DNA of 53,646 bases from Candidatus Falkowiibacteriota bacterium (GCA_009885285.1 VFKX01000093.1:1-53646); one strand, 5' to 3'. Positions 31,420-41,375 are shown, counted from the first letter of the stretch. Translations and numbers: made by a program. The notes: generated by a model from the sequence alone, not told the origin.

Positions 31420-32943
31420 TTATTTTAAAGCTTTTTCCAGTGCTTCCTTGGCGAGTTTGGGATTGGCCTTACCTTGGGTTTCGGCCATCAGCTTGCCAAG
31501 CAGGAACTGGATGACATTAACCTTGCCGGCTCTATATTGGGCAGTTTGATCGGGATTGGCATCCAGAACTTTCTGGGCGGCTTTGTCCAAAGTAGCGCTA
31601 TCATCAATCTGCTCGAGGCCGGAATCGCGCATAATGTCAGTGGGGTCGCCACCTTTGGCATACATTTTTTCTAAAATATTCTGACCGGTGGTGGAATTAA
31701 TCTTGCCTTGGTAGATTAGGCAGGTTAATTCGGCGAAATTTTCCGGTGTGATTTTCAGGTCGGCAATGTTTTTATTATCGGCATTCAAGTGCTTAAGCAG
31801 AGGACCGCTGATCAGGTTGGCAGCGGCTTTGGCTAGGCGCCTTTCCTGACGGGCTTCATCATCGCCGTTTGCTTCTATCCAGGCATCAAGCTCAGATATT
31901 ACTTCCTCGGTCCAATTGGCCAGTTTCTTGTCGCTAGTTAAAACATCGGACATTTCGGGAGAGAGCTTGTATTCTGAAATGAAGCGTTGTCTCTTGGCAC
32001 CGGGCATTTCCGGCAATTCTGCGGTCAGGCGTTCCAGCCAGGCATCGTCAATAACTAGAGGAGGAATATCTGGTTCAGGGAAGTAGCGGTAGTCAGCGGC
32101 CGTTTCCTTGACGCGCTGGCTGACAGTTTGGGATTTATTTTCATCCCAGCCTCTGGTTTCAGCGACTATTTTTTCTCCAGCCTCGAGCGCTTCTGTCTGC
32201 CGCTTGATTTCAAAATTAATGGCTTTTTCAACGGAGCGGAAGGAGTTAATATTCTTAACTTCTACCTTCGGGTTCAGTTCATTAGTTCCGCCAAAAATAC
32301 TTTTTTTCTTCGGAACAATCAGCCCATCCTTATATTCCCAGCTGCCGGCTTTCTGCACACTGACATTAGCTTCGCAGCGCATCTCGCCTTGTTCCATATC
32401 CGCGTCGCTGACGCCGAGGTAGCGCAGGACTTGCTGGAAGGCTTGGCAGAATTTCTTGGCTTGCTCGGCGCTCGCAATCACTGGCTCGGTGACCATCTCC
32501 ATTAGCGGCGTACCGGCCCGGTTAAAGTCGAGCAGGGTATAATCAGAATCTTTTTTATGGGTCGATTTACCAGTATCCTCTTCTAAATGGATACGGGTAA
32601 TTTGGATATTATCGCCGTCCACTTCCAGGCTTGCCTCGTAAACCAGGGGCTGGTCATATTGGGTAATCTGGTAGCCTTTAGGCAAATCCGGATAGAAATA
32701 ATTCTTGCGGTCGAACTTGGACGAACGGTTAATCTTGCCGTGCAGAGCTAGGCCTGTGAGAATGGTCGCGTCAATTGCTTTGATGTTCGGGACTGGCAAA
32801 GTGCCTGGATGACCGAGGCAAATCGGGCAGACAGCAGTATTGGCAGCCAGGCCAGCAGAGTCGTTATTGCAGGAGCAGAACATCTTGCTCTTGGTTTTTA
32901 ATTCGGCGTGGATTTCCAGGCCGATGATGGTATCGTATTTCAT
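31420..32943 (-). CDS. gatB: Aspartyl/glutamyl-tRNA(Asn/Gln) amidotransferase subunit B
   Basis: IIGLEIHAELKTKSKMFCSC, CPICLGHPGTLP, C-terminal YqeY-like tail. Confidence 0.96.
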   Translation of the reverse strand: MKYDTIIGLEIHAELKTKSKMFCSCNNDSAGLAANTAVCPICLGHPGTLPVPNIKAIDATILTGLALHGKINRSSKFDRKNYFYPDLPKGYQITQYDQPLVYEASLEVDGDNIQITRIHLEEDTGKSTHKKDSDYTLLDFNRAGTPLMEMVTEPVIASAEQAKKFCQAFQQVLRYLGVSDADMEQGEMRCEANVSVQKAGSWEYKDGLIVPKKKSIFGGTNELNPKVEVKNINSFRSVEKAINFEIKRQTEALEAGEKIVAETRGWDENKSQTVSQRVKETAADYRYFPEPDIPPLVIDDAWLERLTAELPEMPGAKRQRFISEYKLSPEMSDVLTSDKKLANWTEEVISELDAWIEANGDDEARQERRLAKAAANLISGPLLKHLNADNKNIADLKITPENFAELTCLIYQGKINSTTGQNILEKMYAKGGDPTDIMRDSGLEQIDDSATLDKAAQKVLDANPDQTAQYRAGKVNVIQFLLGKLMAETQGKANPKLAKEALEKALK

Positions 32944-32961
32944 ATATTTTTAACGCAATTA

Positions 32962-34299
32962 TTAAAATTGACCGGTGCTGCCGAAGCCGTCAGCTTGACG
33001 GTCGGTAGAGTCAATGATTTTTTCTTCACTGACAATCGGCGAGGCAATCGGCTGGATTAAAATTTGAGCAATTTTCTGTTCCGGCACGATATTGAAAATT
33101 TCTTCGCTTAAATTCTTGACGATTACTTTAACCTCGCCGCGGAAGCTAGCATCAATGACTCCGCCCATCAGCGTTATACCTTGCGAGGCTAATCCGCTCT
33201 TATCCCAGATTAAGCCGACATGGCCGTTAGGGATAGCTATTTTGATGCCCGTACTGACCAATTCTTGGCTATAAGGAGGGATGGAATAATAATCGTTGGC
33301 GTAAAGGTCGTAGCCGGCATCATGAGTATATGCCTTGAAAGGTAATTTGGCACGGGGATTAGTTTTTTCAATAATTAATTTCAGTGGGGCGGTGACCGTT
33401 GGGATGATTGGATTATTATTTACTGTCTTCGGGATATCGACGCTAATTGTTTCAGTGATGGAAACTCGGTCCACAATTTTTTCTGCCATTACTTCCGGCT
33501 TCTGAGCTGGCTTATTGCCTTCAAAGATTAACTCTCGGTTATTGATAATCTGGCGATTAGAGCCGATGATATTGCTAATAGCCTGGAAGCCGGTGCCTTG
33601 GAAATTTTCACCGACGATAATCCTCTTAACTACCGGCCAGACTAACATACTTATTTCCTCACGGCTGAGGATTTCATTATTGCGGGTACAATTGATTAAA
33701 CGGAAATTCGGAAAGCTATTGGTGATTTCCAGGTAAACTCTCTCGGCTCTTTTCAGATGCTCAAGATTATCTTCATGGATATCGGTTTTTTTACCTTCCC
33801 AGTCTTCCCGGGCTCGGTTCTTCGCCATTTTCTGAGCAATGTCGGCTTCGACGTGGAGAATGATAGAAATATCCGGTCTCGGGATTTCAAAAATCTTATA
33901 CTCCAGATCATAGAGCCAATTGAAATATACTTTTCGCTCCAGTGGATTTTCAATCTTGCAGCCTTGGTGTCCCATGTTGGCGCTGGTATAGCGATTGGAT
34001 AAGACTATCTTGCCTTCAGATAACCATTGCCGAATTTTAAAGCTGGCGTCATAGCGATCAACGGCATAAAAGATGGAAGCTTTATATGGCCCGACTTCAT
34101 CAGCTTGGCCAAATTTTCCTGACAAGTATTCTTCAACCAGGCCGGCTGACTTAGTATTGTATTGCGGGAAATCCGCCAGAGCGACATCATAGCCATCTGC
34201 TTCCAGGCGCGCCTTAAGCAAAGCGAGCTGCGTTGATTTGCCGCTCCCGTCTGTGCCGTCGATGACGATAAATTTTCCGGATAATTCATTCTTGATCAT
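32962..34299 (-). CDS. Fused thymidylate kinase (N-term) - dUTPase (C-term)
   Basis: N-term IDGTDGSGKSTQ P-loop, LSNRYTSANMGHQG; C-term all five dUTPase motifs: HDAGYDLYAN, DKSGLASQGI, GGVIDASFRGEVKVIVKN, EQKIAQILI, RQADGFGSTG. Confidence 0.92.
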   Translation of the reverse strand: MIKNELSGKFIVIDGTDGSGKSTQLALLKARLEADGYDVALADFPQYNTKSAGLVEEYLSGKFGQADEVGPYKASIFYAVDRYDASFKIRQWLSEGKIVLSNRYTSANMGHQGCKIENPLERKVYFNWLYDLEYKIFEIPRPDISIILHVEADIAQKMAKNRAREDWEGKKTDIHEDNLEHLKRAERVYLEITNSFPNFRLINCTRNNEILSREEISMLVWPVVKRIIVGENFQGTGFQAISNIIGSNRQIINNRELIFEGNKPAQKPEVMAEKIVDRVSITETISVDIPKTVNNNPIIPTVTAPLKLIIEKTNPRAKLPFKAYTHDAGYDLYANDYYSIPPYSQELVSTGIKIAIPNGHVGLIWDKSGLASQGITLMGGVIDASFRGEVKVIVKNLSEEIFNIVPEQKIAQILIQPIASPIVSEEKIIDSTDRQADGFGSTGQF

Positions 34300-34323
34300 A
34301 AATCTGGGCTGCTGGTAAATTGG

Positions 34324-34890
34324 TTAAGCTTGAGTCTGGTTTTCTGTTTCGTTAATTATTTTATCAATTTGAGCATAAAGATCTTCCACACTGCCGTTAT
34401 TATTGAGGTGATGCTTGGCAGTGGCCATGACCTCAGGAATAGTTAATTCTGTTTCTTTTTGGTGGTCGGCTAGAAAATCTTCAAAGGTCTTATTGCTATC
34501 GCCGATATTTTCATTACGGAAACGGGCTCTGTCAAAACGTATTTTTGGGTCAGCGTCTATGCTAATCAGGATAAATCCTGGAATACGGTTCAGATATTCT
34601 AAGTCCGGGAGGCGCCTGACACCATCCACTACTACGAGGGAGGCAGGGGAGTTGTTGGCGTCGCTGGCTATGACTTTAGCCAGTAGGTCTTGGCCGAAAG
34701 TCTGTCTGGCCCAAGTTGATAAAGTGATAATGTTTTCCCGGCTCGTCGGCACACTGAGGCGGTTTAAGACATCGCGTAAGATGCTGGAAAAGCGGAAGCT
34801 CTTAGCCTCATATTTGCTTTCCAGATATTTCTTGCAGACATCCTTGCCGCTCGCGATTGGGCCAGTAAAGCCGAGGATAATTTTAGGCAT
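34324..34890 (-). CDS. UPF0200-like P-loop kinase, putative dNMP kinase
   Basis: LGFTGPIASGKDV Walker A, LVVVDGVRRLPDLEYL, RFRNENIGDSNKTFEDFLADHQKE. Confidence 0.7.
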   Translation of the reverse strand: MPKIILGFTGPIASGKDVCKKYLESKYEAKSFRFSSILRDVLNRLSVPTSRENIITLSTWARQTFGQDLLAKVIASDANNSPASLVVVDGVRRLPDLEYLNRIPGFILISIDADPKIRFDRARFRNENIGDSNKTFEDFLADHQKETELTIPEVMATAKHHLNNNGSVEDLYAQIDKIINETENQTQA

Positions 34891-34892
34891 AA

Positions 34893-36182
34893 TTATTTTT
34901 GGATGATATCCGCTAAGCCGCGACGGATATCCCAGTCGTCAAGCCCTAAATCGGAGTATAGTTTTAAATTAGGAAATTTTTCAGTGACGGCTTGATGCAT
35001 CTGGTGGGCAATATGTCTGAGTGACGGATGAACTGTCTTGTTTGACCGGAGCTCGATGACATAGGCCACGGCCGGCAGCGGGAAGGTGAAGCGGCAGGCA
35101 ACATTAAAGCCGATGGCCGTATAATATTGTTTAATTTCTGGAGTAGTCTCCAGTTTGTTAATCAGTTCTGTCTGAGCATTGATAAGGGTTTGAGCGCTCG
35201 CGCGGAGATCGTCCGGAAGTTGCTGCAAGTACCAGTCATGGAAGCCGAGGTCAGTAGTTAAGAGGGGCATGCGGCAGAGGCCGCTGCGATGGCGCTGGAT
35301 ATCGCGGAAAGACCCGTAGTCCAGGATGAAGTTAAAGGTGCAAGTTCCCAAGTCGCCTAAGAAATTTGGCAATGCAGTTTTCATCGGCCGGCTGTCTATT
35401 ACCTCCTGGTATTTCTGTAATTCATCCTTGCCGATGGTGGTCGTCATGGAAAAAGCCACGGGATTGGCCGGTGAAAAATATGAATATTTCCCGACAGTCG
35501 CGGCGCGGTAAGTTTCTTGGTCGTCCTGCTCGACATGGGAAAAGCTATGGGAATATTTTTCTTTTAATTTAGCAATCATTAATTCCGCGGTGGTCCGGGT
35601 TTCCTGGAGAGGGTGATGGCGGAGTAGCGCGAGGTGGTCCCAGGCTTGCCGGAGATTGGTATGCCAGCTTAATTGGGTTGTGATCCCGGCCGGCAGGAAA
35701 CCGCGCATAATATCAAAGCCGCGCGCTTTAATAGCTTTGGTATAGACGGTTTCATCTTCGTTCTCTTGGCGAGGATATTTTTCCTTGAGATACTGCTGAA
35801 TTTTTTCTTGATTGTTGTTATAGAACGCCATCCAGTTATTCAGTATCTGTTTTGACTCAGTAGTTCTGAGCGGATCAATGATAGCGCGGCGCCCCATATC
35901 GATATAGCGGGTGCTGGTTTCTTGGCCGCTATAGAGCTGCCAGTCCTGGATAGCCTTATCACTCAGGATGCTGATGTCTTCAATAAATATAGTAGTACTG
36001 CCGCAGTCAGCAATGCTTGCATGGCCATAACCGACATAGAAAGTGGCCATGAATTTTCCGGAGCCGCTCTGCTTAACTTTCTCGACGTGCTCGGTGACAC
36101 TTTTCGGACTCCGGGAATAGAGAGCCTGCATCATAGCCACATCCTCCGGACCGAATTCATCGTAGATATAAATATTGGACAT
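34893..36182 (-). CDS. ThyX-like flavin-dependent thymidylate synthase, two-domain form
   Basis: N-half YGHASIADCGSTTIFIEDISILSDKAIQDWQLYSGQETSTRY; C-half LGTCTFNFILDYGSFRDIQRHRSGLCRM (RHR). Confidence 0.75.
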   Translation of the reverse strand: MSNIYIYDEFGPEDVAMMQALYSRSPKSVTEHVEKVKQSGSGKFMATFYVGYGHASIADCGSTTIFIEDISILSDKAIQDWQLYSGQETSTRYIDMGRRAIIDPLRTTESKQILNNWMAFYNNNQEKIQQYLKEKYPRQENEDETVYTKAIKARGFDIMRGFLPAGITTQLSWHTNLRQAWDHLALLRHHPLQETRTTAELMIAKLKEKYSHSFSHVEQDDQETYRAATVGKYSYFSPANPVAFSMTTTIGKDELQKYQEVIDSRPMKTALPNFLGDLGTCTFNFILDYGSFRDIQRHRSGLCRMPLLTTDLGFHDWYLQQLPDDLRASAQTLINAQTELINKLETTPEIKQYYTAIGFNVACRFTFPLPAVAYVIELRSNKTVHPSLRHIAHQMHQAVTEKFPNLKLYSDLGLDDWDIRRGLADIIQK

Positions 36183-36207
36183 AAGTTCTTATTTATTCGT
36201 TGCTGAG

Positions 36208-36717
36208 TTATTGATCCTGATAAGTGGTTGTCTCGGAGCTGATCAAGGAATATTCGATGTTGGCTTCTTGAAAGATTTCTTTGCTCCTGGAGCCGGCATG
36301 GTAGTCCTGGGCGCAAACGATGCGCTTGATACCAGCATTAATAATCATTTTGGCACAGGCATAACAAGGAGTCATTTTGCAGTATAAGGTGCCGCCTTCG
36401 AGCGCGATACCCATGCGGGCCGCTTCACAAATCGCATTCTGCTCAGCGTGGGCAGTTCGGATGCAATGCCTGGTCTGAGTGCCGTCGTGATGAGTGACGG
36501 TATGCATTTCATGGCCGACTTCATCGCAATGGGGCAAACCGACCGGAGATCCGGCGTAACCGGTGGAGACAATACGGCGATCGCGAGTAATAACACAGCC
36601 CGCTCGACCCCGGTCGCAAGAACCACGACTACCGACCATTTCTACAATTTTCAAGAAATACTCATCCCAGGAAGGGCGGTGATAAGGAACGGATTCAAGC
36701 TCGTTTTCTGTGGTCAT
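36208..36717 (-). CDS. dCMP deaminase
   Basis: HAEQNAICEAARMG and TPCYACAKMIINAGIKRIV zinc motifs. Confidence 0.92.
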   Translation of the reverse strand: MTTENELESVPYHRPSWDEYFLKIVEMVGSRGSCDRGRAGCVITRDRRIVSTGYAGSPVGLPHCDEVGHEMHTVTHHDGTQTRHCIRTAHAEQNAICEAARMGIALEGGTLYCKMTPCYACAKMIINAGIKRIVCAQDYHAGSRSKEIFQEANIEYSLISSETTTYQDQ

Positions 36718-36884
36718 AAAATATATATTAAGTCCTAGGAATCACCTCTATTTTAACCTATTATCCAAATTATTAAAATCTTGACAGATGTGTTTTTATG
36801 TTATTGCGGCCTTTTAAAATGCTTAAAAAGAGGATAAACTATAGGCATATCCGAGGATGATGCGGTTTACCCCCTTTTTAATAT

Positions 36885-37151
36885 ATGATGACCAAATATC
36901 GAGATAAATTAGCTAATAATAAAGAACTGTATCTTAGCGTCAAGGTTTTGACCGGAGCCAGTAAAACAGCCTTAATGGAAGTTATGGCTGATGAGACCTT
37001 AAAGATTGCCGTGGCGGCTGTTCCGGAGAAAGGGAAGGCTAATACTGAGTTGATTAAGTTCTTAGCTCGGGAACTCGTGGCCGACAAGGGAGATATTAAA
37101 ATTATCAGCGGCGGGAGCGACAGGCATAAGCTGATTAAGATTATTAAATAA
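36885..37151 (+). CDS. DUF167/YggU-family protein
   Basis: LKIAVAAVPEKGKANTELIKFLARELV...IISGGSDRHKLIKI. Confidence 0.85.
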   Translation: MMTKYRDKLANNKELYLSVKVLTGASKTALMEVMADETLKIAVAAVPEKGKANTELIKFLARELVADKGDIKIISGGSDRHKLIKIIK

Positions 37152-37157
37152 TTATCT

Positions 37158-37994
37158 ATGGACCTCTCAATCATTATTGTGTCTTGGAACGTTAAAGATA
37201 AGCTCAAAGCTAACTTAGAGGCTCTTTTTAATTCAGAAGGAGTAGCTCATTTTGAAGTTTTTGTAGTTGATAATAAATCTGATGATGGCAGCGCGGCCAT
37301 GGTTAGAGCTGATTTCCCACAGGTCAGGCTAATTGAAAATCAAGAAAATCTGGGCTTTGCCAAAGCCAATAATCAAGCTATTAAATTAGCCAGTGGCCGC
37401 TTTATCTTATTGCTTAATCCGGATATGCGCGTCCGGCCGGATACCTTGAAAAATATTTTGGTTTGGATTGAAGATAATATGCCGGTTACCGTCTGCGGCT
37501 GCAAGTTAGTTGATGAGCAGGGTGCTGTCATTAAGCAGGTCCGCCGCTTTCCGAAGTTATTTGATCAATTAATGGTCACCTTAAAAGTTCCGCATATTTT
37601 TCCAGGAGTAATTAATTCCTATTTGCAAAGTAAATTTGATTATAGTCAGGCGGCTCGTGTTGATTCTATTCGCGGCGCTTTTTTCTTGATTAATACTGAG
37701 GCTTATAAGAAAATCAGTGGGTTGGATAAACCGTTTTTAGATGAAAGCTATTTTGTGTGGTTTGAAGAAGTTGATTTTTGCCGAGAAGTTTATCGCCTGG
37801 GCGGGGAAGTCTGGTATACGCCGACGGCTGAATGCGTTGATTATGTCGGAGCTAGTTTTAATCAATTGAAGAAGGGCAAGGCTCAAGAATATTTCAGCGA
37901 TTCCATGCTCAAATATTTTCAGAAATGGGAGCAGAGAGGTGATTATCTGATATTGCAAGCCGCCTGGAAAGCCGTTAGATTGCTGATAAAATAA
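37158..37994 (+). CDS. Family 2 glycosyltransferase
   Basis: MDLSIIIVSWNVKDKL, VVDNKSDDGS, LLLNPDMRV. Confidence 0.92.
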   Translation: MDLSIIIVSWNVKDKLKANLEALFNSEGVAHFEVFVVDNKSDDGSAAMVRADFPQVRLIENQENLGFAKANNQAIKLASGRFILLLNPDMRVRPDTLKNILVWIEDNMPVTVCGCKLVDEQGAVIKQVRRFPKLFDQLMVTLKVPHIFPGVINSYLQSKFDYSQAARVDSIRGAFFLINTEAYKKISGLDKPFLDESYFVWFEEVDFCREVYRLGGEVWYTPTAECVDYVGASFNQLKKGKAQEYFSDSMLKYFQKWEQRGDYLILQAAWKAVRLLIK

Positions 37995-38000
37995 ATATTT

Positions 38001-39068
38001 ATGAATAAAAAAGTCGGAATTATCCTGATTAACTACAAAGACTACGCGGCCCGCTTCTTGGAAGCCTGTCGCGATTCTTTGCGTGCTCAGGATTATCCAG
38101 CCGAGCTTACTAAGATTTACATAGTCGATAACGCTTCGACTCTGGAAACTGAGAAATACCTGCATGATATTTATCCTGAGGTTATTGTTTTGACCCGCTC
38201 TGACGGTAACTATGCGGCCGCTAATAATCTTGGCTTTTATCGAGCCATGCAGGATGGCTGCGAGTATTTGGTAACGGCCAATATGGACACAGTGATGGCT
38301 TCCGCCTGGCTTTCGGAGTTAGTTAAGGCTCTAAATGATAACCTGGAGGCCGGCATTGCCCAGTCAAAAATATTATTATTCCCGCGCACTGAGGAAGAGA
38401 AGAAGAGTCCGCGCCTCAATAGCCTCGGCAATATTATCCATTTTTTAGGCTTCGGCTTTACCTCTGGCTATGGCGAGCCTGATAGACAAGTTGCTGGTTA
38501 TCCGGAAATCAAAGGTTATGCCAGCGGTTGCTCATTTATTATTCGGGCAGAAATTTTTAAAACAATCGGCGGCTACAGCGAGGAATTCTACATGTATCAC
38601 GATGATTTGGAATTAAGTCTCAAGGTTCGCTTGGCAGGGCATAAGATAATCTTGGCGCCGCAATCAATAATATTTCATAAGTATGAATTTTCCCGCAGCG
38701 TCCGCATGCTCTATTATATGGAACGAAATCGTTATTTGACTATTCTAATATATTACCCGAATCGCCTGTTCTGGCTGATTTTGCCGCCTCTACTCGCTAT
38801 GGATCTAGTGATGCTTGCTTATTCGCTGGTAGCGGGCTGGTCAAAAGAGAAGCTGAGGATTTGGCAATACTTCTTGCGCCATGAAAACTTCGAAAAAGCA
38901 CGGCTGGTGCGTGAGGGGGTGAATAAATATAAAGTTATAAATTTTTCCGATATCGCCAACGATTTTGCCGGTCGAATTGAATTTCAGGAAATTGCGAATC
39001 CGCTTTTGAGATATATTGGCAATCCTCTCATGGCCGGGTACTGGAAACTAATCAAGAAAATTATTTAA
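38001..39068 (+). CDS. Family 2 glycosyltransferase
   Basis: VGIILINYKD, IVDNAST, YMYHDDLELSLKVRLAGHKI. Confidence 0.9.
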   Translation: MNKKVGIILINYKDYAARFLEACRDSLRAQDYPAELTKIYIVDNASTLETEKYLHDIYPEVIVLTRSDGNYAAANNLGFYRAMQDGCEYLVTANMDTVMASAWLSELVKALNDNLEAGIAQSKILLFPRTEEEKKSPRLNSLGNIIHFLGFGFTSGYGEPDRQVAGYPEIKGYASGCSFIIRAEIFKTIGGYSEEFYMYHDDLELSLKVRLAGHKIILAPQSIIFHKYEFSRSVRMLYYMERNRYLTILIYYPNRLFWLILPPLLAMDLVMLAYSLVAGWSKEKLRIWQYFLRHENFEKARLVREGVNKYKVINFSDIANDFAGRIEFQEIANPLLRYIGNPLMAGYWKLIKKII

Positions 39069-39077
39069 GGTAATTAT

Positions 39078-39893
39078 ATGGATTTATCAATTGTGATTGT
39101 AAATTATAAGAGCCGGGATAAGCTTTTGAATTGCTTGAAGTCAATCGCCGGAATGACGAGTCCTGATATTGCTTATGAAGTAATAGTGGTTGATAACGCT
39201 TCTGGCGATGATTTGAGCGGTTTAATGGAAGTCTATCCTGAGCTGCAATTAATTGAGAGTCCGAATAATCTGGGTATGGGCGGCGGAAATAATCTTGGTA
39301 TCACGGCCGCTCAGGCTCCCTATGTTTTTATTCTTAATCCGGATACAGTTATTCAAGGAGAGGTGATTTCCGTATTGTTTAATTACCTTAAGGCTCATCC
39401 GACTGTCGGTCTGGTAGGGCCGAAATTATTATATCCTGACGGATCCCTGCAATTATCTTGCTCCCGCTTTCCGAGTTTCTTTATGCCGCTCTTGCGGCGG
39501 ACTTTCTTGGGTGAATATTTTAAGACGGCACGTGACCGCTTTACTATGACGGATTTTGACCATAATTCCATTAAGCCGGTTGACTGGCTCATGGGCTCAA
39601 GTCTAATGTTCCGTAAAGAGATTGCCTTAGCCGACGGCAGTCAGTTCTTGCCGCGGTTTGATGAGCGTTACTTTATGTATTTTGAAGATATCGATCTGGC
39701 TCGTCAGTTCTGGACAAATGGTTTTCAGGTGGTCTATAATCCAGAGGCAGTCATTATCCATGACCATCAGCGCCAGAGCGCCAAATATCCTTGGTATATT
39801 GCCGTCATCGTCGATCGGTCCGCTTGGTGGCATATTCAGTCCTGGCTTAACTATTTTGCAAAATGGGGGTTAAGATCCCATAAAAATAAATAA
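39078..39893 (+). CDS. Family 2 glycosyltransferase
   Basis: MDLSIVIVNYKSRDKL, VVDNASGDD, FILNPDTVI, YFMYFEDIDLARQ. Confidence 0.92.
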   Translation: MDLSIVIVNYKSRDKLLNCLKSIAGMTSPDIAYEVIVVDNASGDDLSGLMEVYPELQLIESPNNLGMGGGNNLGITAAQAPYVFILNPDTVIQGEVISVLFNYLKAHPTVGLVGPKLLYPDGSLQLSCSRFPSFFMPLLRRTFLGEYFKTARDRFTMTDFDHNSIKPVDWLMGSSLMFRKEIALADGSQFLPRFDERYFMYFEDIDLARQFWTNGFQVVYNPEAVIIHDHQRQSAKYPWYIAVIVDRSAWWHIQSWLNYFAKWGLRSHKNK

Positions 39894-39894
39894 T

Positions 39895-40767
39895 ATGAAA
39901 AAAATTCGCAAAGCAATATTCCCAGTAGCCGGCTTTGGTACCCGTTTCCTGCCAGCCACTAAAGCTCAGCCGAAGGAGATGCTGATGGTGGTTGATAAGC
40001 CGGTTATCCAGTACTTGGTGGAGCAGGCGGTGGCGGCTGGTATTGAAGAAATTATCTTCGTGACGGGACGCGGCAAACGCGCCATTGAAGATCACTTCGA
40101 TTATTCTTTTGAATTAGAAAAGACCTTGGTAGAGAAAAATAAGCTCGACTTATTGCAGAAGGTTAAGGAAATCGAGAACCTAGCGAAGTTTTCATATGTC
40201 CGCCAGCCTATTCCATTAGGAGACGGGCATGCGGTTCTATGCGCGGCTCATTTAGTTGAGGAGGATGAGCCGGTGCTTATCATGTTCGGCGATACTTTGT
40301 ATGATGCGGCTGTCCCGCCGATTAAGCAAGTTATCGATCTCTATGAAAAATATGGCGATCCGGTAGTGGGATTATCCGAGGTTGATAAGAGCGAAGTGAA
40401 TAGGTATGGAGTAATTTCCGGAACTGATTTAGGAGAGGGGAACTTTGAAATCAAAAAGTTTATAGAAAAACCTAAAGTCGAGGAAGCTCCGTCAAACTTA
40501 GCGGCTGTCGGCATTTATGTTATTACTCCAGAGGTGCTTACTGTCTTGGGAACCATGCAGTCAGGTAAGTCTGGCGAAATCCGTTTGGCTGATGCCTTTG
40601 ATTTGATGTTGGAAAATAATCGTCCGCTGTACGGCAAGAAAATTGAAGGGGAATGGCTGGATACCGGTAATAAATTTAATTTTTTGAAAGCTTCGATTAA
40701 GTTCGGCTTGAAGGATGAAGAAATCGGTAAGGATTTGCAGAAATTGATCAATGAGCTGGCGAAATAA
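39895..40767 (+). CDS. galU: UTP-glucose-1-phosphate uridylyltransferase
   Basis: RKAIFPVAGFGTRFLPATKAQPKEMLMVVDKPVIQY. Confidence 0.95.
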   Translation: MKKIRKAIFPVAGFGTRFLPATKAQPKEMLMVVDKPVIQYLVEQAVAAGIEEIIFVTGRGKRAIEDHFDYSFELEKTLVEKNKLDLLQKVKEIENLAKFSYVRQPIPLGDGHAVLCAAHLVEEDEPVLIMFGDTLYDAAVPPIKQVIDLYEKYGDPVVGLSEVDKSEVNRYGVISGTDLGEGNFEIKKFIEKPKVEEAPSNLAAVGIYVITPEVLTVLGTMQSGKSGEIRLADAFDLMLENNRPLYGKKIEGEWLDTGNKFNFLKASIKFGLKDEEIGKDLQKLINELAK

Positions 40768-40800
40768 TTAGTGGAATTAAAATACATTCTTAGGCAATAA

Positions 40801-40826
40801 AAAAGCTACTGAAAACAGTAGCTTTT
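40801..40826. terminator. Bidirectional terminator
   Basis: AAAAGCTACTG-aaaa-CAGTAGCTTTT. Confidence 0.95.
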
Positions 40827-40861
40827 AAGTGTAAATTTAATTTGTTTTAAATAATATCACT

Positions 40862-41311
40862 TTAAGGATTAGTAGTTCTTGGTCGAAATATCATCGATCC
40901 ACCGCCATCCTTTAATGTGAAAATAAGATAGTCATCATCAATTCGATAACTTTCCGTGTTCATGATGCCGTTCATGTATTCGTATTCCTGACTTTCTTCG
41001 CAACCATCAGTATCAGCACCAGTGAAGGAACCGAAAGATATTTTATCCCCGTTTAGTTGATATTGGGCTCTGTAATTATTGCAATCGGACGTGCAGAATA
41101 TGGTGTCATTCATATTAAAGAATAGTCCGAAAGAAGCGGCTAGTTTTGGTCTGATCGAGCCAGTACCGCTTTTATAAAAACTGACCCATTGCCAACTGGT
41201 GTTCTGTATCGAAGTTACCGGTTTTCTTTGGCTGGTCTGGCTGTAGGCTGATGAACCTAACGGCATAATAGCGAATAGAGCTATTACTAAAAAAATCATT
41301 CGAATTCTCAT
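40862..41311 (-). CDS. Secreted META-domain (HslJ-like) protein
   Basis: Signal peptide; NTSWQWVSF...CTSDCNNYRAQYQLNGDKISFGSFTGADTDGCEESQEYEYMNGIMNTESYRIDDDYLIFTLKDGGGSMIF. Confidence 0.7.
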   Translation of the reverse strand: MRIRMIFLVIALFAIMPLGSSAYSQTSQRKPVTSIQNTSWQWVSFYKSGTGSIRPKLAASFGLFFNMNDTIFCTSDCNNYRAQYQLNGDKISFGSFTGADTDGCEESQEYEYMNGIMNTESYRIDDDYLIFTLKDGGGSMIFRPRTTNP

Positions 41312-41346
41312 GGTATCTCTTTTTAGAATGTTAAATAACTGTCAAC

Positions 41347-41375
41347 TTTATATCATTTATAACTGATATTGTCAA
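41347..41375 (-). promoter_or_regulatory. Promoter TTGACA-17-TATAAA for META-domain gene
   Basis: Minus strand -35 at 41370-41375, -10 at 41347-41352. Confidence 0.7.

Noticed and set aside
32108-32505. Two overlapping plus-strand ORFs (104 and 125 aa)
   Set aside because: Antisense to gatB; no coding signature.
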